The notes: generated by a model from the sequence alone, not told the origin. 64,000 nt of DNA from Flavobacterium pokkalii (GCF_014596575.1 NZ_NASZ01000011.1:47548-111547); one strand, 5' to 3'; counted from the stretch's first letter, positions 9,467 to 19,131 are shown. Translations and numbers: made by a program.

Positions 9467-11155
9467 TTAACTTAATCTAATGTCAGAAACCGAAGCTCCT
9501 GTTGGAATCATTGGGAATACATTGTTTTCTTTCTCAACCATAACTTCAAGGAAATAAGAATCTTTTGATGCTAACATTTCTGCAATAGCCTCGTCCAGTT
9601 CCTCTCTTTTGGTTACTTTGCGGGCTTTGATGTAATATCCTTCAGCAATCGCGCAGAAGTTTGGATTAGTCATCACGGTAGAAGCATATCTGTAATCAAA
9701 GAATAATTCCTGCCATTGTCTTACCATTCCAAGGAATTCGTTGTTTAAAACAACAATTTTTACAGGAACCTGAGTTTGATGAATAGTTCCTAACTCCTGA
9801 ATATTCATTTGGAAACCTCCGTCACCAATAATAGCAACTACTTCACGATCCGGTCTTCCCATTTTAGCTCCAATAGCTGCCGGCAAAGCAAATCCCATAG
9901 TTCCTAAACCACCGGAAGTTACATTACTTTTCGTTTGATTGAATTTAGCATAACGACAGGTAAACATTTGATGTTGCCCTACGTCAGAAACCATAATAGC
10001 ATCTCCATTAGAATGTTTATTAATCATTTCGATAGTTTCTCCCATCGAAATTCCTTTTCCTTCAGACGGATCCAGCTCTTCATTGATTACGGCTTCTAAT
10101 TCAATATCGTATTTCTTTTTGAATTCATTATGCCATTCCTCATGCGAATTCTTCTCAATTAAAGGCAATAAAGCTGTTAATGCTTCTTTTAAATCAGCTA
10201 GTACAGCTACATCTGTTTTTACGTTTTTATCAACTTCAGCCGGATCAATTTCAAAATGAACAATTTTAGCCTGCTTAGCATACGTATTTAGATTACCTGT
10301 TACACGGTCATCAAAACGCATTCCCAGTGCAATTAAAACATCGCATTCATTAGTTAAAATATTAGGACCGTAATTTCCGTGCATTCCTACCATTCCTACA
10401 TTCAATTCGTGATCAGTTGGCAATGCCGATAAACCTAAAATAGTCCAAGCGGCAGGAATCCCTGATTTTTCTATAAAAGCTTTTAATTCTTCTTCAGCTT
10501 TACTTAAAATAACTCCCTGACCAAAAACAATCATCGGTTTTTTAGCTTTATTGATAATTTCAGCTGCTTCCTGTACCTTTTCGATTTTTAAAACCGGTTT
10601 TGGGTGGTAACTTCTGATATCAGTACATTTTTTGTAACTAAAATCTAAAGTATCAAACTGAGCATTTTTAGTAATGTCAACTAATACCGGCCCAGGACGT
10701 CCTGAACGGGCAATATAAAATGCTTTAGCCATGATTTCAGGAATTTCATCAGCTTCAGTAATTTGATAATTCCATTTGGTTACCGGAGTCGAAATCCCGA
10801 TAATATCTGTTTCCTGAAAAGCATCAGAACCCAATAAATGTTTCCCTACTTGTCCGGTAATACATACCATTGGTGTAGAGTCAATCTGAGCATCAGCAAT
10901 ACCTGTAACTAAGTTGGTTGCACCAGGTCCTGAAGTCGCGATAGCAACCCCTACTTTTCCTGTTGCTCTGGCAAATCCCTGAGCGGCGTGAGCTGCACCT
11001 TGTTCGTGACGTACTAATACGTGGTGTAATTGATCTTGAAATTTATATAATTCATCGTAAACCGGCATAATAGCTCCACCTGGATAACCATAAACCAAAT
11101 CTACTCCTTCGGCTAATAAGCATCTGATAACTGCTTCTGCTCCTGATATTTTCAT
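9467..11155 (-). CDS. ilvB: Acetolactate synthase large (catalytic) subunit
   Basis: A 562-aa thiamine-diphosphate enzyme condensing two pyruvates, or pyruvate and 2-oxobutyrate. The N-terminal Pyr domain holds the catalytic Glu51 (RHEQGAAHAAQG). A middle domain follows, then a PP domain with the GDGGFQMNIQEL...NN thiamine-binding motif (about 442-470). Length is normal. It sits 48 bases downstream of ilvD and 4 bases upstream of ilvN. Confidence 0.96.
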   Translation of the reverse strand: MKISGAEAVIRCLLAEGVDLVYGYPGGAIMPVYDELYKFQDQLHHVLVRHEQGAAHAAQGFARATGKVGVAIATSGPGATNLVTGIADAQIDSTPMVCITGQVGKHLLGSDAFQETDIIGISTPVTKWNYQITEADEIPEIMAKAFYIARSGRPGPVLVDITKNAQFDTLDFSYKKCTDIRSYHPKPVLKIEKVQEAAEIINKAKKPMIVFGQGVILSKAEEELKAFIEKSGIPAAWTILGLSALPTDHELNVGMVGMHGNYGPNILTNECDVLIALGMRFDDRVTGNLNTYAKQAKIVHFEIDPAEVDKNVKTDVAVLADLKEALTALLPLIEKNSHEEWHNEFKKKYDIELEAVINEELDPSEGKGISMGETIEMINKHSNGDAIMVSDVGQHQMFTCRYAKFNQTKSNVTSGGLGTMGFALPAAIGAKMGRPDREVVAIIGDGGFQMNIQELGTIHQTQVPVKIVVLNNEFLGMVRQWQELFFDYRYASTVMTNPNFCAIAEGYYIKARKVTKREELDEAIAEMLASKDSYFLEVMVEKENNVFPMIPTGASVSDIRLS

Positions 11156-11203
11156 TTTTATTTATTTTATATTTTTGACAATTTTAAAAACTGAAATTGT
11201 CTG

Positions 11204-12877
11204 TTATTTATCGGTTACGCAACCTTTTGAGGCGCTTGAAACTGATTTTGCATATTTTAACAAAACTCCTTTTGAGGCTTTTAAAGGCGGCTGAACCCAA
11301 TTGGCTTTTCTTTTTGCAAATTCTTCTTCAGAGATTTTCAAATCAATGGTATTTTTTACTGCATCAATTGTAATTACATCTCCATTTTGAACTAAGGCAA
11401 TTGCTCCTCCGTCATACGCCTCCGGTGTAACGTGACCAACCACGAAGCCATGTGAACCTCCGGAAAATCTACCGTCTGTAATCAATGCTACACTGTTTCC
11501 TAAACCGGCTCCTATAATTGCCGATGTCGGTTTTAGCATTTCCGGCATTCCCGGACCACCTTTTGGTCCACAATACCGGATGACGACGACATTACCTGGT
11601 TTGACCATTCCTTTGGCTATTCCCGGAATTACTTCAAATTCACTTTCAAAAACCACTGCAGTACCTTCGAAAAATTCTCCTTCTTTACCGCTGATTTTTG
11701 CCACACAACCTTCTGAAGCCAGATTTCCGTATAAAACCTGAATATTACCGGTAGGTTTTAATGCTTTATGAATTTCATAAACTACTTCCTGACCATCTTG
11801 TAAATCCGGAACTGAAGCTAAATTTTCGGCTAAAGTTTTTCCGGTTACTGTTAAACAATCACCGTGAAGATAACCTTCTTTTAGCAGATATTTCATCACA
11901 GCCGGAACTCCTCCTACTGCGTGTAAATCTTCCATCATGTATTTTCCGCTTGGCTTTAAATCAGCCAAAACCGGTGTTTTATCGTTGATAGCCTGAAAAT
12001 CATCTAAAGTGATTTCAACATCTACCGAATGCGCCATTGCAATTAAGTGCATTACCGCATTAGTAGAACCACCTAAAACAGCTACTATCGTAATGGCATT
12101 TTCAAACGCCTTACGAGTCATAATATCTCTTGGCTTGATGTCTTTTTCAAGAAGTACTCTGATAGCTTTTCCGGCTTCAGCACATTCCTGTCTTTTTTCA
12201 GGACTTAATGCTGGATTAGAAGAGCTGTAAGGTAAACTCATCCCTAGAGCTTCAATTGCCGAAGCCATAGTATTAGCTGTATACATTCCTCCACAAGCTC
12301 CGGCTCCCGGACAGGAATTTTGAATTACTCCTTTAAAATCTTCAGGAGTAATGGTATTATTTAATTTTTTACCTAATGCCTCAAAAGCAGAAACGATATT
12401 TAATGATTCTCCTTTCCATTTTCCGGAGTGAATAGTACCTCCGTAAACCATAATAGCAGGACGATTCACCCTTCCCATTGCAATTACTGCACCCGGCATA
12501 TTTTTATCACATCCAGGAATAGCAATCATACTATCGTACCATTGCGCTCCCATTACGGTTTCTATAGAATCTGCAATAACATCACGAGATACTAATGAAA
12601 AACGCATTCCGTCTGTTCCGTTTGAAATACCATCACTTACTCCGATAGTATTGAATATTAATCCAACTAAATCCGCATCCCAAACCCCTTGTTTTACGTC
12701 TTTAGCCAAATCATTCAGGTGCATGTTGCAGGTGTTTCCTTCGTACCCCATGCTTACAATCCCCACCTGAGCTTTTTTTAAATCTTCTTCAGTCAAACCA
12801 ATTCCGTACAACATTGCTTGTGCTGCAGGCTGTGTTTGATCCTGAGTAATCGTTTTGCTGTATTTATTCAATTCCAT
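11204..12877 (-). CDS. ilvD: Dihydroxy-acid dehydratase
   Basis: A 557-aa Fe-S dehydratase, third common step of Val/Ile synthesis. Cluster cysteines are visible as Cys50 (GNTCNMH), Cys123 (CDKNMPG) and Cys195 ([12 protein letters not shown]), the pattern of [2Fe-2S] members of the IlvD/Edd family. It is the first structural gene of the ilvDBNC group and lies about 100 bases downstream of a leader peptide and terminator that probably control the operon. Confidence 0.96.
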   Translation of the reverse strand: MELNKYSKTITQDQTQPAAQAMLYGIGLTEEDLKKAQVGIVSMGYEGNTCNMHLNDLAKDVKQGVWDADLVGLIFNTIGVSDGISNGTDGMRFSLVSRDVIADSIETVMGAQWYDSMIAIPGCDKNMPGAVIAMGRVNRPAIMVYGGTIHSGKWKGESLNIVSAFEALGKKLNNTITPEDFKGVIQNSCPGAGACGGMYTANTMASAIEALGMSLPYSSSNPALSPEKRQECAEAGKAIRVLLEKDIKPRDIMTRKAFENAITIVAVLGGSTNAVMHLIAMAHSVDVEITLDDFQAINDKTPVLADLKPSGKYMMEDLHAVGGVPAVMKYLLKEGYLHGDCLTVTGKTLAENLASVPDLQDGQEVVYEIHKALKPTGNIQVLYGNLASEGCVAKISGKEGEFFEGTAVVFESEFEVIPGIAKGMVKPGNVVVIRYCGPKGGPGMPEMLKPTSAIIGAGLGNSVALITDGRFSGGSHGFVVGHVTPEAYDGGAIALVQNGDVITIDAVKNTIDLKISEEEFAKRKANWVQPPLKASKGVLLKYAKSVSSASKGCVTDK

Positions 12878-12910
12878 CCTGATGCTTTTTATATTTAAAA
12901 AATATAATTC

Positions 12911-12938
12911 AAAAAAAAACTCCCAATTTATGGGAGTT
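12911..12938 (-). terminator. Attenuator hairpin of the ilv operon
   Basis: On the minus strand AACTCCCA and TGGGAGTT (arms at 12931-12938 and 12918-12925) form an 8-bp stem with a 5-base loop, followed at once by nine T. It lies between the leader peptide and ilvD, so it would stop transcription before the structural genes. A GGGA at 12972-12975 (plus-strand TCCC), right after the leader stop codon, could pair with UCCC of this stem and act as the antiterminator. Confidence 0.8.
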
Positions 12939-12975
12939 ATATAATATTGTTTTCCAATTATATTAATAGCTTCCC

Positions 12976-13038
12976 TTATGCGTTTGTTGAAACAACAACG
13001 ACACTAACGACAGAAACTATTACAATTGAATTTTTCAT
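12976..13038 (-). CDS. ilv operon leader peptide (Val/Ile-rich, 20 aa)
   Basis: A 20-residue frame with ATG at 13038 and TAA at 12976-12978. Its core reads [12 protein letters not shown]: 8 Val and 2 Ile out of 20 residues, with no Leu. It is preceded by a TAnnTTTG promoter box ending 19 bases before its ATG and followed by a terminator before ilvD. This is the classical layout of ribosome-stalling attenuation: low charged tRNA-Val or tRNA-Ile would stall the ribosome on the Val run and favour read-through into ilvDBNC. The mechanism is inferred from layout. Confidence 0.82.
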   Translation of the reverse strand: MKNSIVIVSVVSVVVVSTNA

Positions 13039-13056
13039 TTTCTTTTTTTGATGTAG

Positions 13057-13064
13057 CAAAAGTA
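13057..13064 (-). promoter_or_regulatory. -7 box TACTTTTG for the ilv leader transcript
   Basis: The minus strand reads TACTTTTG, matching the Bacteroidota consensus TAnnTTTG. The start point expected a few bases downstream would place the leader ATG within about 15 bases of the mRNA 5' end. No clear TTTG -33 element is seen. Confidence 0.6.
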
Positions 13065-13149
13065 TAAAAACCTTTATATTTAAAAAAATAAAAAATAAAA
13101 TTTTATTAATTTCTTATCATTAATCTCAATTATTTATCAAAACATACTT

Positions 13150-14268
13150 TTATACTATCGTTGACTGACCTAAATGTACATTATCATTATTAAAATACAT
13201 CAAATCATCTTTATTTAAAATAAAATTAGAAATAAACTCTCCAATTTCATTTGTTCCAAATTTTGAATCCGGATTTAAATCTAAGGTAACAACATTGTAT
13301 TCTATTGCTTTTTCTACCCCTTCATAAATTTTTTTAGCCTCTTCGTTTAAACCAAAATAATCTAACAACATCGCTGCCGATAGTATTGCTGCAAAAGGAT
13401 TCGCTATATTTCTTCCTTTTGCATGCGGATAAGAACCGTGAACCGGTTCAAATAACGCGTTTTTTTCTCCTAATGAAGCAGAGGCTAACACTCCTATTGA
13501 TCCAGTTATTACACTGGCTTCATCAGATAAAAGGTCCCCAAATAAATTGCTGGTTAAAACCACATCAAATTGTTTGGGATTCGAAATTATTTGCTTTGCT
13601 GCATTATCAGCCAAAAGATAATCCAAACTCACTTCCGGATAATCGGCACTGATTTTAGTAACTACTTTTCGCCACAAACGGGAAGTTTCCAAAACATTAG
13701 CCATATCGACCAAGGTTAATTTCTTTCTTCTTTTTTGAGCTGACTGAAAAGCCAAATGCGCAATTCTCGTAATTTCTTCTTCTGTATATTCACATAAATC
13801 AGAGGCAATTGTTTCTGATTCATTCAACTTTTTTTCTCCGAAATAAATTCCTGCTGTAAGTTCGCGATAAATTACAAAATCAACCCCTTCCACTATTTCC
13901 CTTTTTAGAGGGGAAACATCCAGTAATCCCTTAAAAGGCTTTAACGGTCTGATATTTGCATAAAGCCCCAAACCTTTTCTTAATTTAAGCAAACCATCTT
14001 CCGGACGATTTTTTAGTGTTGAATCAGAATCATATTTAGGATCTCCAATTGCACCAAACAAAACCGCATCAGTATTCAAACAAAGATTTAAAGTTTGCTC
14101 AGGAAGTGAGGTGCCGGTTTTATCTATAGCAACAGCTCCAATGAGTGCTTCTTCAAAAATAAAATCATGCTCATAAACCACTCCGACCGCATACAATGCT
14201 TTCTTAGCCTGCAAGATTACTTCAGGACCAATTCCATCACCCGGCAACACAGCTATTTTTAAGTTCAT
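13150..14268 (-). CDS. leuB: 3-isopropylmalate dehydrogenase
   Basis: A 372-aa NAD-dependent dehydrogenase of the isocitrate/isopropylmalate family. Visible motifs: GDGIGPEV near the N-terminus, the substrate-binding loop RPEDGLLKLRKGLGLYANIRP, DMANVLETSRLWRKV and the metal site region DYLLADNAA...FGDLLSDEAS. It oxidatively decarboxylates 3-isopropylmalate in leucine synthesis. It lies 55 bases downstream of leuA and is probably cotranscribed. The ilv leader promoter starts right after it. Confidence 0.95.
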   Translation of the reverse strand: MNLKIAVLPGDGIGPEVILQAKKALYAVGVVYEHDFIFEEALIGAVAIDKTGTSLPEQTLNLCLNTDAVLFGAIGDPKYDSDSTLKNRPEDGLLKLRKGLGLYANIRPLKPFKGLLDVSPLKREIVEGVDFVIYRELTAGIYFGEKKLNESETIASDLCEYTEEEITRIAHLAFQSAQKRRKKLTLVDMANVLETSRLWRKVVTKISADYPEVSLDYLLADNAAKQIISNPKQFDVVLTSNLFGDLLSDEASVITGSIGVLASASLGEKNALFEPVHGSYPHAKGRNIANPFAAILSAAMLLDYFGLNEEAKKIYEGVEKAIEYNVVTLDLNPDSKFGTNEIGEFISNFILNKDDLMYFNNDNVHLGQSTIV

Positions 14269-14323
14269 GAGTTTATTTTATTAAAAAGCTGCAAAAATAC
14301 AATTATAAAAAGATTTGTCTTGA

Positions 14324-15505
14324 TTATCGTTTAATCAAATCTCCTTCAATTTTAGAAGCGGCAATAATCAAATGAATATCGTCATCTAAAACCTCTTTTT
14401 TCATATCAGCAAATTTCAAAAACTCAACATAAACTACATCTAACTGTGTTTTTGTTAATTCGTAACCTACTTTTTTAGCACGATATGCTAAAGCTGCTCT
14501 ACCACTTCTTGCTGTTAAAACAATTGAAGATTCGTTAACTCCTACATCAGCAGGATCAATAATTTCATACGTAGCTCTGTTTTTAATCACACCATCCTGA
14601 TGAATTCCGGAACTGTGCGCAAAAGCATTTGCTCCTACAATAGCTTTATTTGGCTGCACCATCATCCCCATACTTTCAGAAACTAAACGACTCATCTCGT
14701 TTAATTGCTTCGTATCAATATCAGTATACAAATTCAAATCCGGATGTTGTTTAAAAATCATTACCACTTCTTCAAGTGCAGTGTTTCCGGCTCTTTCACC
14801 AATACCATTAATTGTACATTCGATTTGTCTGGCACCGTTTATTGCTCCCGAAATAGAATTGGCTGTAGCCATTCCCAAATCGTTATGACAGTGACAGGAA
14901 ATAGTAACATTATCAATACCTTTTACATTTTCTTTAAGGTATTTAATTTTTGCTCCGTATTCTTCAGGCAAACAATAACCTGTAGTGTCCGGAATATTAA
15001 GTACCGTAGCTCCTGATTTTATCACTTCTTCACAAACCTGTGCCAAGAAAGCATTGTCAGTTCTACCTGCATCTTCTGCGTAAAACTCTACGTCTTCAAC
15101 ATAAGATTTTGCATGAGCAACAGCTGCTTTAGCGCGCTCAATAATATCTTCTCTGGTGGTATTTAACTTATGTATAATATGAGAATCAGACGTTCCGATA
15201 CCGGTGTGAATACGTGGTTTCTTAGCAAGTTTTAAAGCTTCAGCAGCAACGTCAATATCTTTTTTAACGGCTCTGGTAAGACCACAAACGGTAGCATTTT
15301 TAACAACCTTACTTATTTCAGTAACAGATAAAAAATCTCCGGGACTAGAAATAGGGAAACCTGCTTCAATGATATCAACCCCCATGTTATCTAAGCGTTC
15401 TGCGATAACAAGTTTTTGTTTGGTATCTAATTTACATCCTGGGACCTGTTCTCCGTCTCGTAAAGTGGTATCAAAAATTTGGACTTTCTCTCTATTCATA
15501 TTCAT
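14324..15505 (-). CDS. leuA: 2-isopropylmalate synthase, short form without regulatory domain
   Basis: A 393-aa HMGL-like TIM-barrel enzyme that condenses acetyl-CoA with 2-oxoisovalerate. It has [10 protein letters not shown] (11-20), [14 protein letters not shown] and the [16 protein letters not shown] segment of isopropylmalate synthases. Classical LeuA is over 500 aa because of a C-terminal LeuA dimer/allosteric domain that binds leucine; that domain is absent here. Citramalate or homocitrate synthase are alternatives for short homologues, but linkage to leuB favours LeuA. leuC and leuD are not adjacent. Confidence 0.88.
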   Translation of the reverse strand: MNMNREKVQIFDTTLRDGEQVPGCKLDTKQKLVIAERLDNMGVDIIEAGFPISSPGDFLSVTEISKVVKNATVCGLTRAVKKDIDVAAEALKLAKKPRIHTGIGTSDSHIIHKLNTTREDIIERAKAAVAHAKSYVEDVEFYAEDAGRTDNAFLAQVCEEVIKSGATVLNIPDTTGYCLPEEYGAKIKYLKENVKGIDNVTISCHCHNDLGMATANSISGAINGARQIECTINGIGERAGNTALEEVVMIFKQHPDLNLYTDIDTKQLNEMSRLVSESMGMMVQPNKAIVGANAFAHSSGIHQDGVIKNRATYEIIDPADVGVNESSIVLTARSGRAALAYRAKKVGYELTKTQLDVVYVEFLKFADMKKEVLDDDIHLIIAASKIEGDLIKR

Positions 15506-15534
15506 TTATTTAATGTAATTTCACATCTTGATAA

Positions 15535-15542
15535 CAAAAATA
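15535..15542 (-). promoter_or_regulatory. -7 box TATTTTTG upstream of leuA
   Basis: The minus strand carries TATTTTTG about 30 bases before the leuA ATG, in the divergent region shared with the gene at 15654. It matches TAnnTTTG. Confidence 0.5.
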
Positions 15543-15653
15543 TATTCTTTACTTTGAACCGAAAATTCATTTTAATTGAATATACTGCTTATAAGCCCAA
15601 CAAAGGCAAGTTAATCAATTGATAATCAATTATTTAAATCTATTTATTTTACA

Positions 15654-17198
15654 ATGGCTAACCATCAAAAAGATTTTTTATTCGTTCTGATAAAGTCCTT
15701 ATCTAAATCTGAAAAGCGCCAATTTAAGATTTTTGCCAGTCGTTTAGAGACCAGTTCGAATACAAAATTTATTGAATTATTTAATATTTTAGACAAATCG
15801 GAGAGTTATGACGAAAAACTTATTCTAAAAAGTGGCGTCATCAAGAAGGTACAATTATCCAATTTAAAATCGTATTTGTATAAACAAATTCTAGTTAGTA
15901 TCCGACTAAATATTCCCAGCCAGAATATCCGTTACCAACTGAGAGAGCAAATTGATTTTGCTACCATATTATACAACAAAGGATTATACAAACAAAGTTT
16001 AAAAATTCTCGACAAAACCAAATCACAAGCTATTGAAAATGACGAAAAATTAATGGCTTATGAAATTGTAGAATTTGAAAAACTAATCGAATCCCAATAT
16101 ATCACCCGAAGCATTCAGGGAAGAGCTGACGAATTAGTTATTCAGGCTAAAGAACTGAATTACCAAAATACGATTTCGAGTAAGTTATCCAATTTATCAC
16201 TGCAATTGTATGGCATCATGCTTAAAACAGGTTATGTAAAAAGTGATGAAGAGTATCAGTATATCGATGATTATTTCAATAAACACATTTCAAAACTGGA
16301 CGAAAATAAGTTTGGTTTCAGAGAAAAATATTGGTTTTACAATGCCAATCTATGGCGTAGTTTTTTAGTTCAGGACTTTTTGGCCAGCTACAAATTTGCT
16401 TCAAAATGGGTAACTCTTTTTTATGATAATTCTAATATGATTTACCTGAATCCGGTATTTTTCCTAAAAGGGAACCATTATTTATTGGAATCTTTATATA
16501 TGTTAAAGTACCAGACAAAGTTTAAAGAATACTTAAACCTGCTTGAAGAAACCATTAAAGATGAACGTTTCCCGATTAACGACAATATTGCCTCGTTATC
16601 CTTTTTATATGTTTATAACAATAAATTAAATTACCATATAATGCAGGGGACTTTTGCCGAAAGCGAATATTTAATTCCTGAAATCCTAAACAAATTAAAA
16701 ATACACAACGAGCATTTAGACGAACATCATGAAATGTTGTTTTTTTACAAATTTGCCAGTATTTATTTTGGTAACGAAAAGTACAATGAATCTATTTTCT
16801 ATTTAGAAAAAATCATTAACAACAAGAATTTAAGTATGCGCGAAGACCTGATGTGTTTCGCCCGCATTTTATGTTTAATTGCACATTACGAACTTGGGAA
16901 AGATTACTATCTGGAAAGCCAGTTAAAAAACACCTATAAGTTTTTAATTAAAATGAACGATTTGCATGAAGTACAAAAAGAAATCATCCGATTTCTGAAA
17001 AACCTAAATTCGATTTATCCAACAGACATCAAAAAGGAATTTGTAAAAATGAAAGAGCGTTTTGTGGAATTAGAACAAAACACCTACGAAAAAAGAGCCT
17101 TTCTTTATCTCGACATTATTTCCTGGCTGGAAAGTAAAATCGAAAACCGAAAAATTGGCGATATTATTAAAGAAAAAGCCAAACTCAATAACCGATAA
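15654..17198 (+). CDS. Conserved helical protein of unknown function
   Basis: A 514-aa protein I do not recognise by name. It has no signal peptide or membrane segment, so it is probably cytosolic. It is rich in Lys, Glu, Leu and Tyr with regularly spaced aromatic residues (for example ILYNKGLYKQSLKILDKTKSQAIEND and FYKFASIYFGNEKYNESIFYLEKII), which resembles degenerate TPR helix pairs. It is divergent from leuA, monocistronic, and ends at a strong hairpin terminator. Function unknown; a TPR-like scaffold is the best description. Confidence 0.75.
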   Translation: MANHQKDFLFVLIKSLSKSEKRQFKIFASRLETSSNTKFIELFNILDKSESYDEKLILKSGVIKKVQLSNLKSYLYKQILVSIRLNIPSQNIRYQLREQIDFATILYNKGLYKQSLKILDKTKSQAIENDEKLMAYEIVEFEKLIESQYITRSIQGRADELVIQAKELNYQNTISSKLSNLSLQLYGIMLKTGYVKSDEEYQYIDDYFNKHISKLDENKFGFREKYWFYNANLWRSFLVQDFLASYKFASKWVTLFYDNSNMIYLNPVFFLKGNHYLLESLYMLKYQTKFKEYLNLLEETIKDERFPINDNIASLSFLYVYNNKLNYHIMQGTFAESEYLIPEILNKLKIHNEHLDEHHEMLFFYKFASIYFGNEKYNESIFYLEKIINNKNLSMREDLMCFARILCLIAHYELGKDYYLESQLKNTYKFLIKMNDLHEVQKEIIRFLKNLNSIYPTDIKKEFVKMKERFVELEQNTYEKRAFLYLDIISWLESKIENRKIGDIIKEKAKLNNR

Positions 17199-17200
17199 CA

Positions 17201-17230
17201 AAACAGGCTGCCTTTTATGACAGCCTGTTT
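17201..17230. terminator. Terminator between convergent genes
   Basis: AAACAGGCTG (17201-17210) pairs perfectly with CAGCCTGTTT (17221-17230) around a 10-base loop and is followed by a T-rich tract. Confidence 0.85.
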
Positions 17231-17237
17231 TATTTTT

Positions 17238-17459
17238 TTATAATTCTTTTCTTCCTCTGAGAATATCTTCAAAAGTACAGCATTTCACAATTTCCTCTAC
17301 TCCGTCAATCAACATAGGTAAATGAATAAATTCTACTTCTGATAAATCTTCTTTTAAATAAAACGCCATATCTTCAAAACTAAAAAACCATTCTTTATCA
17401 AATTGCACTTTATTTATAGTGGCATCTTTTATCAATAACTTTTCTTTTAAAGGTCTCAT
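17238..17459 (-). CDS. Small conserved hypothetical protein (73 aa)
   Basis: A 73-aa acidic protein. The segment FDKEWFFSFEDMAFYLKED loosely resembles the start of Bro-N-type domains (WYFSxxD), but the protein is too short to be sure. No signal peptide. It is convergent with the helical protein and shares its terminator region. It has natural codon use and a clear ATG, so it is likely real; function unknown. Confidence 0.6.
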   Translation of the reverse strand: MRPLKEKLLIKDATINKVQFDKEWFFSFEDMAFYLKEDLSEVEFIHLPMLIDGVEEIVKCCTFEDILRGRKEL

Positions 17460-17632
17460 AAAACCAATTTCTCATTTTTTCTTCAAAAATAGAACAGCCT
17501 TTTCAGATAAACAAATCAGCAACACTTAGGCTTTGAAATTAGGATTCAGTTATTGTTTTAACGGCTATTTAAAATCATTCGCAACTAAGTGGTGACAATA
17601 GTAATTATAACAAAAATTTAGCGATTTAAATT

Positions 17633-17662
17633 ATTGCTGTTATATAAATTTAAATACTTTTG
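17633..17662 (+). promoter_or_regulatory. Promoter of the thioredoxin lipoprotein gene
   Basis: ATTG at 17633-17636 and TACTTTTG at 17655-17662 are spaced by 18 bases and match the Bacteroidota -33/-7 pattern. The ATG follows 28 bases downstream. Confidence 0.65.
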
Positions 17663-17690
17663 CACACTTAACTAATTTAACTAATTAACA

Positions 17691-18458
17691 ATGAAAAAAT
17701 TATTTTTATTGCTTTCTGCCTCTGCTGTATTATTTTCTTGCAGTAAAGTTGGTAAAGGTGAATACATCATCACAGGAACTGCTAAAGGAATCGAAAACGG
17801 AAAAACAATTATCCTTAAAACTCAGGATCCAAGCGGAATGGGAGGATTAATCAATATTGATACTGTAAAAGTTGAAAACGGAAAATTTGAAATTACAGGA
17901 AAAGTTACTGAACCTTCTTTCTACATATTACAATTAGAAACAATTCAGCAACCAGTTCCTTTCATTCTTGAAACAGGTGAAATCAACATTGAAATTGATA
18001 AAGACAGTATTCAAAATTCTAAAATTTCAGGTACTTACAACAATGACGAGTATGTGAAATTTAACGACGAAATGAAAGTAGTTCAAAAGAAATTAATGGA
18101 TTTCCAAAAGAACAACACTTTAAAAATGAATCAGGCACAACAAACTAAAGATACAGCTACAATCAATAGTTTAATGGCTGAATATCAAAAATTACAACAA
18201 GAAGTAGGTGAAAAATCAAAAACTAAATACATTAGTTATTCTGAAACTCACCCAAAATCACTTATCAGTGCTTTAATTATCCAAAGTATGCTTGCAGATC
18301 CAAGTGCTGACCTTAAGAAAGCAGAAAAAATCTACAACAGTTTTGACGAAGAATTGAAAAACACAAAACCTGGTAAAGCTATCAAAGAAAGACTTACTGC
18401 AATCAATTCTTCTGTACCGGGAGCTCCGGCTGCACCTGCTGCACCAGCCGCTAACTGA
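17691..18458 (+). CDS. DUF4369-type lipoprotein, N-terminal part of a TlpA-like protein cut by TGA
   Basis: This frame encodes 255 aa: a lipoprotein signal (LLSASAVLFSC, Cys17), a DUF4369-type beta domain (YIITGTAKGIENGKTIILKTQD..., about 25-125), a helical stretch and an Ala/Pro-rich linker. It ends at TGA 18456-18458. The same frame then continues without another stop through a thioredoxin domain to 18866. Relatives carry both parts in one protein of about 390 aa that acts as a periplasmic thiol reductase. The gene is thus broken by one in-frame stop, or the base is a sequencing error. Confidence 0.8.
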   Translation: MKKLFLLLSASAVLFSCSKVGKGEYIITGTAKGIENGKTIILKTQDPSGMGGLINIDTVKVENGKFEITGKVTEPSFYILQLETIQQPVPFILETGEINIEIDKDSIQNSKISGTYNNDEYVKFNDEMKVVQKKLMDFQKNNTLKMNQAQQTKDTATINSLMAEYQKLQQEVGEKSKTKYISYSETHPKSLISALIIQSMLADPSADLKKAEKIYNSFDEELKNTKPGKAIKERLTAINSSVPGAPAAPAAPAAN

Positions 18459-18866
18459 AGAGCACCTGAGTTTTCTGCACCTAATCCGGAAGGCAAAGTA
18501 ATCTCTCTTAAACAGAGTTTAGGAAAAGTTACAATTGTTGATTTTTGGGCTTCCTGGTGTGGTCCCTGCAGAAGAGAAAATCCTAATGTAGTGGCAATTT
18601 ATAAAGAATTCCATTCTAAAGGACTTAATATTATAGGAGTATCTTTAGATCAGGATGCAAGCAAATGGAAAGAAGCCATTGCTAAAGACAAATTAACCTG
18701 GAATCAGGTTTCTAACCTAAAAGGTTGGGAAGAACCAATCGCCGCTCAATATAAAGTAGAAGCTATACCTGCTACTTTTATCTTAGATGCTTCCGGAAAA
18801 GTGGTTGCAAGAGACTTGAGAGGCGCTGAACTTCGAACTAAAATCGAAGAACTTCTAGCAAAATAA
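18459..18866 (+). pseudogene. Thioredoxin (TlpA/ResA-like) domain separated by an in-frame TGA
   Basis: Codons 18459-18866 continue the upstream frame and encode a complete TlpA/ResA-type domain: PEFSAPNPEGKVISL, the redox motif WCGPC at 18555-18569, GVSLDQDASKWKEAI and the cis-Pro region VEAIPATFILD. The only late start in frame is a GTG at 18591, which lies after WCGPC, so re-initiation there would give no active site. Expression as an active protein needs read-through of the TGA or correction of the base. Without a signal peptide of its own it would stay in the cytosol. Confidence 0.7.
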
Positions 18867-18890
18867 ATCTTTTTTAAGCTTAATAATAAA

Positions 18891-18917
18891 AAATCTCCCT
18901 CGTGGAGATTTTTTTAT
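18891..18917 (+). terminator. Terminator of the thioredoxin gene
   Basis: AAATCTCC (18891-18898) and GGAGATTT (18904-18911) form an 8-bp stem with a 5-base loop, followed by a T-run. Confidence 0.85.
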
Positions 18918-18981
18918 TTTATTCAAGACCAACACTTTAAAAAAAAGATTGAAAAAACATTGAAATTAACTGCAAAAAATG

Positions 18982-19012
18982 TTTGCAAACATCAAAAGTG
19001 TTCCTATATTTG
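18982..19012 (+). promoter_or_regulatory. tRNA-Tyr promoter (TTTG-N19-TATATTTG)
   Basis: TTTG at 18982-18985 and TATATTTG at 19005-19012, spaced by 19 bases, match the Bacteroidota housekeeping consensus exactly. The mature tRNA starts 39 bases after the -7 box. Confidence 0.8.
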
Positions 19013-19050
19013 CAACCGCTAAGCAACAGCAAGGCGCCGCTTTAAAGCAT

Positions 19051-19131
19051 GGGAAGATACTCAAGCGGCCAACGAGGACGGACTGTAAATCCGTTGGGAA
19101 ACCTTCGCAGGTTCGAATCCTGCTCTTCCCA
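19051..19131 (+). tRNA. tRNA-Tyr (GTA)
   Basis: The 7-bp acceptor stem GGGAAGA/TCTTCCC, anticodon loop CTGTAAA with anticodon GTA (19085-19087), a long class II variable arm and a T-arm with GGTTCGAATCC are all visible. Discriminator A at 19131; the CCA end is not encoded. Confidence 0.95.

Noticed and set aside
18456..18458. TGA as selenocysteine codon
   Set aside because: It lies in an Ala/Pro linker, not in a redox motif, the Cys of WCGPC are normal, and no selenocysteine insertion hairpin or sel genes are visible.
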